Shown piece after piece: positions 1-5,021 of a stretch of 5,021 nt of DNA (position 1 is the stretch's first letter; each line of letters starts with the position of its first letter). The notes under the pieces are model-generated. The model saw nothing but the letters and a program-made list of their open reading frames with translations. It was not told the DNA's origin and did no database searches. Made by a program: the position numbers and the translations under genes. Source of the DNA: Methanomethylovorans sp. (GTDB lineage: Archaea > Halobacteriota > Methanosarcinia > Methanosarcinales > Methanosarcinaceae); assembly GCA_020854785.1 (NCBI GenBank), contig JAHFZE010000081.1:1-5021 (forward strand), written 5' to 3'.

Positions 1-162
1 CTTATCTTCATTTTTCACAAGGAACCGGCGCATTTCTTTCTTTTCCATAATATCAAGTGCATGGGAAAGCGTATCTGATTTACTGATAGTTGGTGGTTCT
101 GCCATTATGTCCTTTACTTCCATCTCTTTCACCTTCGGTTTGATTAGTTTTTGTTCCGTCAC
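1..162 (-). CDS. CBS domain-containing protein, N-terminal fragment (runs off left edge)
   Basis: Partial gene: about 54 codons are visible and the 3' end lies outside the window. The reading frame is open to base 1. From the ATG at 121-123 it reads [20 protein letters not shown], the typical opening of a CBS domain (V-x-D-I-M, a Pro, then a helix [16 protein letters not shown]). This opening lines up with those of its neighbours (MTVERIM, MNVSDVM). Two starts are possible. A GTG at 160-162 overlaps the TGA of the upstream gene (GTGA) and has AAGGA 7 nt before it. The ATG at 121-123 has GGTGA about 5 nt before it. I give the longer form because the overlap suggests translational coupling; the ATG form matches the family opening better. 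It is the last visible gene of the CBS series. Its total number of CBS domains and any extra domain cannot be known from here. A sensory, ligand-binding role is inferred from the family. Confidence 0.75.
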   Translation of the reverse strand, partial: MTEQKLIKPKVKEMEVKDIMAEPPTISKSDTLSHALDIMEKKEMRRFLVKNEDK

Positions 163-1007
163 TGCGCTATCCTTATCAAGTCCTTCCTTCGGACAACTCC
201 AACGATCAGGTTATCCTTTTCTACAGGCAGGACTTTTGAGTTCTCCTCCACAATGAGCTTTGCAGCTTCAACTGCTGAATCATCCCATTTTACGATAGTA
301 CCGATATCTGACATGATGTCTTCAGCGACCAGAGGGACCTCTTTTATGTATCTGTATGCCCTCTGCCCGCCTGATGTTGAGCGTCTATTCATTTTGATAT
401 TCTTTGTGGGGAGTTTTCCATCGGCATCAGCTACTATATTCAGGGCAACGTTATTTACCGATATAAGCCCTACTACCTTTTCTGCATCGTCGACAACTAG
501 AACCTCATCCACATTATTCTTCTCCATCTCCTCGATTGCATGGTTAATGGTATGGTGTCTGTGTACGCGAACAGGTTCATCAGATATGATCTCATGCACT
601 TTCTTATCGAACCTCTGTTCATCCAGTTTGGAGACATACCTCACAATATCTGTACCTGTCACTATGCCAACAAGTCCTTTTTTCATCACTGCAAGGTAGT
701 TGATGTTGTTCTCCAGCATCAGGTTCCCTGCCTGGGAGATCGAAGCTTCCGGGTAGATAGTTATCGGATCTTCTGTCATCACCATGCTAACAGGTATCTT
801 ATCTATCGGGCGTCTTCTCCAGATAGGTTCTGTCTGGGCAAGTTTTTTGCTCAGGTCAGCCTGTGATAGGATCCCCTTCATATTTTCGCCATCTGCTACA
901 ACAACAGTGCTGATCTTATGCTTCAGCATCAGATTCCTTGCACGTGAAACAGGCTCATCCGGCCCTATTATATAGACCGGCGAGCTCATTACATCTGAAA
1001 CGTTCAT
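159..1007 (-). CDS. CBS domain-containing protein with four CBS domains (282 aa)
   Basis: Predicted soluble cytoplasmic protein made of two Bateman modules: CBS1 about residues 1-57, CBS2 71-126, CBS3 136-190 and CBS4 226-281. The ribose/phosphate motif G-h-h-(S/T)-x-x-D is intact in CBS1 (S48/D51) and CBS2 (T117/D120). It is altered in CBS3 (S183 but N186) and CBS4 (R273 in place of Ser/Thr, D276 kept), so adenosyl-ligand binding, if any, is more likely in the N-terminal pair. Between CBS3 and CBS4 is a basic linker of about 35 residues containing [13 protein letters not shown] (208-220), unlike a CBS fold. There is no signal peptide or membrane segment. The ATG start is well supported by GGAGG about 6 nt upstream. 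It lies 50 nt after the preceding CBS gene, and its TGA overlaps the next GTG. Stand-alone CBS proteins usually regulate a partner according to AMP, ATP or SAM level; the partner and ligand here are unknown. Confidence 0.92.
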   Translation of the reverse strand: MNVSDVMSSPVYIIGPDEPVSRARNLMLKHKISTVVVADGENMKGILSQADLSKKLAQTEPIWRRRPIDKIPVSMVMTEDPITIYPEASISQAGNLMLENNINYLAVMKKGLVGIVTGTDIVRYVSKLDEQRFDKKVHEIISDEPVRVHRHHTINHAIEEMEKNNVDEVLVVDDAEKVVGLISVNNVALNIVADADGKLPTKNIKMNRRSTSGGQRAYRYIKEVPLVAEDIMSDIGTIVKWDDSAVEAAKLIVEENSKVLPVEKDNLIVGVVRRKDLIRIAQ

Positions 1008-1057
1008 TTACTTCCTCCAATAGTCATTATATTAATCAATAGCTGTTCTCCGTCCTT

Positions 1058-2026
1058 TTAATAGACGGCTCTCAGGAAGTCTCTTTCAGTAATTATACCG
1101 CAGAGCACATCATTATCGATTACTGGGAGAGAACCTACTTTCTTCTCTATCATCAGTCTGGCAGCATCCCCCAGGTCCATTTCAGGTGATGCCCATACAA
1201 CATCTTTGTTTATAAGTGAGGTTATGGGTTCACTGAAAGCCTCGTGAGAATTACCTGTTACGATCTTTTCGAAAGCCTTTCCACTACCCAGGAAATTCAT
1301 GATATTCGATGCTGTAACAATGCCTATCAATATACCATCTTTTGCAATAGGTAATCTTCTGAATCCTCTGCTTACCATTATCTTTGCTGCTTCCTCAATG
1401 GTGGTATCGAAAGGCACAGTTTTTACTTTTGTGCTCATGTAGTTCTTGATGGAATCATAGTCAATGGTATCTGCCATCAGATCCAGGAAATCCCTTTCAG
1501 TGAATATGGCGCATACTCTGTTATCTTCGTCAACTACAGGCAAACCTCCGGTATTCCTCTTGATCATCATTTCCACAGCATCGGAGATGCTCGCTTTTGA
1601 GGTGACAAAAGCCACTTCCCTTTGCATTATCTCGCTCACATCAGCATTGATGGCTGCCAGCAGATTTCCTTTATAGTACTTTTCTACGAGCAGGTTCTTT
1701 GAACCACCTCCGAGGAAGTTCACTATATCCATTGAGGTAATTATCCCTTCAAGTCGTTTTGTACCCGCATCTGCAATAGGCACTCTTCTAAAACCTTTAT
1801 TTGTCATCGTTTTTATGGCACCCATGATCGTTGTCGTGGGAGGAAGGGTTATCACATCTTTCTTGGCCACAATACTCATATCACCCTTGTTTTCTGCAGC
1901 CTTGGCTTTGAACTCAACAGGTGCTACATCCATCGTGCTTGTAATGCTAAGCATACTAGGATCTTTTTTGTGATTACCCGGGTATTCTTTATTGTTCTGG
2001 AATTTCGATCTGTTTGCTGTGACCAT
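1058..2026 (-). CDS. CBS domain-containing protein, duplicated Bateman module (about 322 aa)
   Basis: Four CBS domains follow an N-terminal, probably disordered segment of about 48 residues (numbering from the ATG at 2024-2026): CBS1 about 50-105, CBS2 129-183, CBS3 193-246 and CBS4 268-320. The two halves are clearly a tandem duplication. GFRR(V/L)PIA, the linker NFLG(G/S)G and TERDFL recur in the same order. Ligand motifs are intact in CBS1 (T97/D100), CBS2 (T176/D179, with A173 for the usual Gly) and CBS4 (T313/D316), while CBS3 has N241 in place of Asp. The start is uncertain. The frame stays open to a TTG at 2099-2101 (25 more residues), and a TTG at 2045-2047 has GGTGG about 7 nt before it. 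I prefer the ATG at 2026 because a TATA-like element at 2116-2130 would put the transcript start near 2098, although its ribosome site (AAGAGA) is weak. Likely cytoplasmic; function beyond ligand sensing is unknown. Confidence 0.88.
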   Translation of the reverse strand: MVTANRSKFQNNKEYPGNHKKDPSMLSITSTMDVAPVEFKAKAAENKGDMSIVAKKDVITLPPTTTIMGAIKTMTNKGFRRVPIADAGTKRLEGIITSMDIVNFLGGGSKNLLVEKYYKGNLLAAINADVSEIMQREVAFVTSKASISDAVEMMIKRNTGGLPVVDEDNRVCAIFTERDFLDLMADTIDYDSIKNYMSTKVKTVPFDTTIEEAAKIMVSRGFRRLPIAKDGILIGIVTASNIMNFLGSGKAFEKIVTGNSHEAFSEPITSLINKDVVWASPEMDLGDAARLMIEKKVGSLPVIDNDVLCGIITERDFLRAVY

Positions 2027-2094
2027 ATCTGTTCTCTTTTTTGTCAATTCAACCACCGGCACAATAAAATGTTCTTCTCTATAACTGCTTTCAG

Positions 2095-2114
2095 GGACCA
2101 AAAAGAAAAGGTCC
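2095..2114 (-). repeat. Short inverted repeat GGACC / GGTCC with T-rich loop
   Basis: In the transcript sense the arms GGACC (2110-2114) and GGTCC (2095-2099) flank a 10-nt loop of T with one C. The structure lies just downstream of the TATA-like element, around the predicted transcript start. It could be an operator, a 5'-end hairpin or chance: a 5-bp stem with a 10-nt loop is weak. Confidence 0.3.
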
Positions 2115-2115
2115 T

Positions 2116-2130
2116 CATTTTTATATTATA
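2116..2130 (-). promoter_or_regulatory. Possible internal TATA element in the 116-nt gap before the duplicated-CBS gene
   Basis: On the minus strand the sequence TATAATATAAAA begins 12 nt after the TGA of the upstream CBS gene. It fits the AT-rich archaeal TATA consensus and would predict a transcript start about 25 nt downstream, near 2098. The gap here is more than twice as long as the other gaps within the CBS series, which agrees with a second promoter. The element is short and the region AT-rich, so chance is a real alternative. Confidence 0.4.
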
Positions 2131-2142
2131 GCTTCACCAGTT

Positions 2143-2931
2143 TCAGAAACCAGTACCTATAAGACAGGCAGATAATAATGTGGACCTGCTTACGATGCCC
2201 AATAGCTTCTCATTGCTGGCTACAGCTATCCTGCCAATGTCATATTGCAGGATCTTATCAATGGCCTCTTTCAGCGAAGCCTCCGGGGGTAAAGTGTACA
2301 TAGGAGTGGACATAACTTTTTCCACTTTCGGTGCTTCACCTGTTTTTGCGCCCCGTCCGTCAATTTCCGCCACTCTTGCATAACCTGCTTTTATGATATC
2401 TCTTCTGGTCACCATCCCAATAGTTTCACTGGCGTGTGATACTACAGGTATTCCAGTATAATCGTGCTCAAGCATTTGGTGCCAGACCTTAGTTATACTG
2501 TCATCCGGATAGCAGATCTTCACATCTGTCATCATGATCTCCTCTATACATAGTGGAGACTTTTTTGTTGGTTTGATGGCCGCCAGTATGTCTACATCGC
2601 TGATGATACCCACTAACTGCCTCTCAATGCCCGATACCACAGGAACCCTATGATGAGCTGCATCTAGCATTAAACGGGCAGCTTTCAATATCTCCGTTTC
2701 AGGCGTGATCATTGGGACTGGCCTTATGTACCCTTTCACTGTAATATTGGACTTAGTGTCTCTTATTTCAAGTATATCTCCATCTGTAAGCATTCCACTG
2801 ACTTTCATGGAATCGTCAACTACAGGTACACCTCTCAAAAAATGATCACGCATTACTTGACGTGCGTGGGTCATGTGGTCAGTCTCTTTAACATACAAGG
2901 GATTCTTTGACATTATCCTCTCTACGGTCAT
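2143..2931 (-). CDS. CBS domain-containing protein with four CBS domains (262 aa)
   Basis: Predicted cytoplasmic protein of two Bateman modules: CBS1 about residues 1-56, CBS2 63-118, CBS3 127-182 and CBS4 202-256. The adenosyl-ligand motif G-h-h-(S/T)-x-x-D is intact in the first three (T49/D52, S111/D114, T175/D178). In CBS4 it reads GIVSRST, with T251 in place of Asp, so the last site is probably altered or empty. A Gly/Lys-rich linker at about 184-201 separates CBS3 from CBS4, the same place where the 282-aa neighbour has its linker. There is no signal peptide, membrane segment or catalytic domain. The ATG has a strong GGAGGA about 5 nt upstream (2937-2942), partly inside a small hairpin (2940-2954). 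It follows the zinc-ribbon CBS gene by 41 nt, so the two are almost certainly cotranscribed. By family it should sense AMP, ATP, SAM or a related ligand and act on an unknown partner. Confidence 0.93.
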   Translation of the reverse strand: MTVERIMSKNPLYVKETDHMTHARQVMRDHFLRGVPVVDDSMKVSGMLTDGDILEIRDTKSNITVKGYIRPVPMITPETEILKAARLMLDAAHHRVPVVSGIERQLVGIISDVDILAAIKPTKKSPLCIEEIMMTDVKICYPDDSITKVWHQMLEHDYTGIPVVSHASETIGMVTRRDIIKAGYARVAEIDGRGAKTGEAPKVEKVMSTPMYTLPPEASLKEAIDKILQYDIGRIAVASNEKLLGIVSRSTLLSACLIGTGF

Positions 2932-2939
2932 AGATATCC

Positions 2940-2954
2940 TCCATTTAGAATGGA
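2940..2954 (-). promoter_or_regulatory. Hairpin partly covering the ribosome binding site of the 262-aa CBS gene
   Basis: The transcript contains TCCATT-CTA-AATGGA, a perfect 6-bp stem with a 3-nt loop. Its 3' arm contains the first three bases of the GGAGGA ribosome binding site (2937-2942), which lies about 5 nt before the ATG at 2931. Pairing could reduce translation initiation, but the stem is short and AT-containing. Confidence 0.4.
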
Positions 2955-2972
2955 CAGGTCAATAACGTGCGG

Positions 2973-3581
2973 CTAGTCGTAATAGCCTTCTTCCTCTTTG
3001 CAGTCTTCACAGAGCATAAGTCCGTTCATCAGGGTAAGGTCTGTATACGCACCGCATCTCTGGCATATCCCTCTCTCTATCCCCGACTCTTCGACAAAAT
3101 TATCCTCGTCCCGATGCAGTTCTATCAGGCTTTCAAGAATAGTGTTAAGACCAGGTGATATTGTAAGGATATCCCTGTCTGTGATGATGCCTACCATCCT
3201 GCCACCATCTATCACTGCAAGCCTGCGGATGTTACATCTGGTCATCTGTTCTGCAGCTTCTATGACGTTTGTTGATGGTTTTGTTGCTATGATGGGAGAA
3301 GACATGATCTTACCTGCCATAATTGTACTTGGCATCATATTATTGACCACCACTTTGCTGATAATGTCAGTCTCTGTGATTATCCCTACAGGATCGCCAT
3401 CATCAGTGATGATCACACTGCCTACGTTCTGGTTGATCATCTCCCGGGCAATTTCAAGAACACTAGAATTGATGTTTGCAACGACCACATTGCTGGTCAT
3501 CACTTCACGAACTGACATTTCCTTACGGATCTCATTAATGGATGTGTCAGTTTCAACGTCCCATTGCGCACCCAAAACCAT
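2973..3581 (-). CDS. CBS domain pair with C-terminal zinc ribbon (202 aa)
   Basis: First gene of the CBS series. It has one Bateman pair, CBS1 at about residues 22-78 and CBS2 at 90-142, both with intact ligand motifs (T69/D72 and T134/D137). A charged helical stretch (about 145-168) follows, then a four-cysteine zinc-ribbon or rubredoxin-like knuckle, C173-x2-C176 and C191-x2-C194, and an acidic tail. This architecture recalls the archaeal CBS-rubredoxin-like family, of which Thermoplasma TA0289 is a known structure. The metal (Zn or Fe) cannot be told from sequence. The role is probably ligand sensing, with the ribbon binding a partner or nucleic acid (inference). The start is given at the ATG 3579-3581, with AGGAG about 12 nt away, rather far. 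An internal ATG at 3516-3518 just before SVREVM is an alternative that would remove a 21-residue leader. A clear AT-rich promoter region lies upstream. Confidence 0.92.
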   Translation of the reverse strand: MVLGAQWDVETDTSINEIRKEMSVREVMTSNVVVANINSSVLEIAREMINQNVGSVIITDDGDPVGIITETDIISKVVVNNMMPSTIMAGKIMSSPIIATKPSTNVIEAAEQMTRCNIRRLAVIDGGRMVGIITDRDILTISPGLNTILESLIELHRDEDNFVEESGIERGICQRCGAYTDLTLMNGLMLCEDCKEEEGYYD

Positions 3582-3647
3582 TGCATAACACGCTCCTGCT
3601 ATTTTTAAGGAAAGTGATTGCCCACAAATAAATGTTATTATTTATTG

Positions 3648-3655
3648 TATATATA
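3648..3655 (-). promoter_or_regulatory. TATA box for the CBS operon
   Basis: Minus strand TATATATA preceded by GAACACC. It would give a transcript start near 3626 and a 5' leader of about 45 nt before the ATG at 3581. A second TATA-like stretch (TTTTAATATATATT, 3667-3681) lies about 22 bp upstream, so either or both may be used. Confidence 0.55.
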
Positions 3656-3659
3656 GGTG

Positions 3660-3689
3660 TTCGTAGAATATATATTAAAAGAATACGAA
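3660..3689. promoter_or_regulatory. 30-bp dyad (TTCGTA...TACGAA) around a TATA-like element, putative operator
   Basis: Plus-strand TTCGTA (3660-3665) and TACGAA (3684-3689) are perfect 6-bp inverted arms separated by 18 bp of AT-rich sequence that contains a TATA-like element. The left arm abuts the region just upstream of the TATATATA box. Arms at this spacing suit a dimeric regulator. That it is an operator is inference. Confidence 0.45.
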
Positions 3690-3722
3690 TCAGGGTGTGT
3701 TTTTTGTATTTTGCAAGGTCTA

Positions 3723-4850
3723 TCAGGGGTTGATGATTATCCTTGTCCGATTTCCTGCACTGAGTTCAACATCTTCATTAAAACCTGATTTTGCATAGGC
3801 ATCTATGATCTGTATAGGTGTGTCGATATCAACCTCATCCACAAGCAGTGCATGGTCTGCCCACATAGCTACTCTTATTCTACCCGTGTCATCGGAAACG
3901 TATATATTGGATACCATGTTCACAGTGCCATCATCCCTGTTGAATTCCCTTATTTCTCCCAATCCTGATACAGAACCCTGTATGGAATAAGATTCTCCAG
4001 GTACGATGTCTGAAATAGGTGTGAAATTCTCCTGATATTTCACAGGTGTTTCCGTCTTTTTTATGATACCATGGTTACCGATCTGTATCTCTACCTGCTG
4101 GCTGAAGTTATTCTCCCGTGCATAACCGTTGATGACCTCTACAGTGTCTCCGGGATGTAGTTCAGTCATCTTGTCAGTTTTGTCATCCCAAAGTGTTATC
4201 TTGATCTTACCAGTGTCATCACCAATAGTCATGTTACCTACACGGCCTTTTGATCCGTCTTTCTTGTTAAAGGTGCGGATATCTGAAATATCAAGTAACC
4301 TACCAACAACGTTAATACTTCCCATGCCATCTTTTATGTCTGAAATCTTTGTTGAAGGGTCTTTAACTTGTACATCTTCGTCAGTATGGGATAACACCCC
4401 GTTGTTACCAACATTTACTTCAACACCTGAATACCCTTCCTTCACATAACCGCTTATCTGCAGGTTCTGGCTTATTTCAATGAAGCCCTGATTGATCAGA
4501 TCTGCTTTATCATCCCATAGTGTTATCCTTATACTTCCGGTTTCATCCGCCACAAGAAGATTTCCAACTTTCCCTGTGGTGCCATCACTGCGTGTGAATT
4601 CCCTTATGGGGAAAACAGACACTACCTTCGCAATAAAATTAACATTTCCACTGTCACTTATTATATCCGCTATCTTTTGTGAAGCTCTTCCTGTTTCGTT
4701 CATCCCCAGGTCATGTGCCACCAGCATGGCTGCTGTCTTCTCATCACACAGGCCTCCCATCTGTTCTACCTTTTCATTTACCTTTTCAACAAATTCTTCC
4801 TTGCTTATGGATTTGCTAAGTTTTGAGTAGATCTCGTCTATCCCGCTCAT
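3723..4850 (-). CDS. rpa: Replication protein A-like single-stranded DNA binding protein, three OB folds (375 aa)
   Basis: Archaeal RPA binds single-stranded DNA during replication, repair and recombination. Residues 1-55 form a helical N-terminal segment containing EEFVEKVNEKVEQMGGLCDEK, close to what I know of euryarchaeal RPA. Three OB folds follow at about 58-154, 168-264 and 278-372. Each carries the same core: (R)-x-F-x-x-x-DG, then V-x-N, then D-x-TG-x-I-x-(I/V)-x-x-W. The DG pair (D89, D198, D307) and the strand Trp (W112, W221, W330) recur exactly every 109 residues, showing tandem duplication. WDD in folds 1 and 2 is WAD in fold 3. There is no zinc finger after the last fold. Methanosarcina acetivorans RPA1 is known to have four OB folds, so this is a shorter relative or a different paralog. 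The ATG start has AGGGA about 6 nt upstream. It is separated from the CBS genes by a promoter region, so it is probably its own transcript. Confidence 0.93.
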   Translation of the reverse strand: MSGIDEIYSKLSKSISKEEFVEKVNEKVEQMGGLCDEKTAAMLVAHDLGMNETGRASQKIADIISDSGNVNFIAKVVSVFPIREFTRSDGTTGKVGNLLVADETGSIRITLWDDKADLINQGFIEISQNLQISGYVKEGYSGVEVNVGNNGVLSHTDEDVQVKDPSTKISDIKDGMGSINVVGRLLDISDIRTFNKKDGSKGRVGNMTIGDDTGKIKITLWDDKTDKMTELHPGDTVEVINGYARENNFSQQVEIQIGNHGIIKKTETPVKYQENFTPISDIVPGESYSIQGSVSGLGEIREFNRDDGTVNMVSNIYVSDDTGRIRVAMWADHALLVDEVDIDTPIQIIDAYAKSGFNEDVELSAGNRTRIIINP

Positions 4851-5021
4851 AATAATTCCCTGGCTATGTATATCTTGAACATTTGTTCCTAAGTCAATCT
4901 CTCGGCTTTGTGTAACCTGATAGTATGAGTATGTATTAAATCTGACGAAACTATTATCATAGCTCCTTTTCTTTAGATAACATATATTAACGATTAATTA
5001 CATCTCAAGACCGATACATCA
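4851..5021. other. Upstream region and leader of RPA
   Basis: 171 bases with no supported gene on either strand up to the window edge. It contains a TATA-like element on the minus strand (4981-4990) and a 23-codon open frame (4889-4960) preceded by AAAAGGAGCT. A divergent promoter for a gene to the right cannot be excluded, since the AT-rich stretch at 4975-5000 reads TATA-like on both strands. Confidence 0.5.
4981..4990 (-). promoter_or_regulatory. Probable TATA box of RPA
   Basis: Minus strand TTAATATATG fits the archaeal TATA consensus. Usual spacing predicts a transcript start near 4958-4962 and an RPA leader of about 110 nt. It is the best candidate upstream of the RPA ATG within the window. 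Confidence 0.45.

Larger units (their letters stand above)
3582..3722. other. Intergenic region between RPA and the CBS series
   Basis: 141 bases without a supported gene. They hold two TATA-like elements on the minus strand (3648-3655 and 3667-3681), a 30-bp dyad around the upstream one (3660-3689) and the leader of the first CBS gene. A short frame from an ATG at 3584-3586 has AGGAG about 6 nt upstream but stops after about 28 codons in the wrong frame. No convincing T-tract terminator for RPA was seen. Confidence 0.6.

Noticed and set aside
151..699. Plus-strand open frame (182 codons) opposite the 282-aa CBS gene
   Set aside because: Ser/Phe/Thr-rich antisense shadow with no domain; the minus strand encodes clear CBS domains with a strong ribosome site.
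1008..1057. Possible promoter between the 322-aa and 282-aa CBS genes
   Set aside because: Only a weak TTAATATAA stretch, too close to the start codon for a leader with the ribosome site; cotranscription is simpler.
3501..3586. Short minus-strand frame from the ATG at 3584-3586 with AGGAG upstream
   Set aside because: It stops after about 28 codons and lies out of frame with the CBS gene; the good ribosome-site spacing alone is not enough to call a gene.
2998..3588. Long plus-strand open frame (196 codons) opposite the zinc-ribbon CBS gene
   Set aside because: It mirrors the CBS gene almost exactly, its translation is low-complexity Ser/Thr/Ile without a recognisable domain, and the minus strand has clear CBS and CxxC motifs.
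3626..3643. AAATAA / TTATTT inverted repeat in the leader of the CBS operon
   Set aside because: Six-base AT-only arms in a very AT-rich stretch are expected by chance.
3582..3722. Terminator for RPA
   Set aside because: No T-tract on the minus strand longer than four bases and no GC-rich hairpin after the RPA stop.
4129..4830. Plus-strand open frames opposite RPA
   Set aside because: Their repeated VILILPVSS-type motifs are the antisense of the repeated OB-fold core, so they are shadows of the OB repeats.

Overview
The window looks like a euryarchaeal chromosome, most likely a methanogen of the Methanosarcinaceae (Methanolobus or Methanococcoides type). This rests on three things: an archaeal-style replication protein A with an N-terminal helical segment and repeated OB folds, AT-rich TATA-type promoters, and GGAGG/GGTGA ribosome binding sites in front of dense arrays of CBS-domain genes. 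The genus is an inference from protein style and base composition. No marker gene is present to settle it. Every supported gene lies on the minus strand, so transcription runs from high to low coordinates.

Layout in transcription order. 4851-5021 is a non-coding leader and promoter region. 3723-4850 encodes a three-OB-fold single-stranded DNA binding protein (RPA). 3582-3722 is an AT-rich intergenic promoter region with two TATA-like elements, one of them enclosed by a 30-bp dyad. Then come five consecutive CBS-domain genes: two CBS domains plus a C-terminal zinc ribbon (2973-3581), four CBS domains (2143-2931), four CBS domains built as a duplicated Bateman pair (1058 to about 2026), four CBS domains with a basic linker (159-1007), and the start of a fifth CBS gene that runs off the left edge (1-162).

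The CBS genes are separated by 41, about 116 and 50 nt and then a 4-nt overlap. This suggests one main operon, with a possible internal promoter in the 116-nt gap. None of the complete CBS proteins has a recognisable enzyme, channel or transporter domain. Together they form a block of stand-alone Bateman modules (14 complete CBS domains and one partial). By family knowledge such modules bind adenosyl ligands such as AMP, ATP or SAM and pass the signal to partner proteins, but the partners are not visible here. RPA is set apart by a promoter region, and a functional link between it and the CBS block is only a hypothesis.

No RNA genes, mobile elements, CRISPR arrays or attachment sites were seen.
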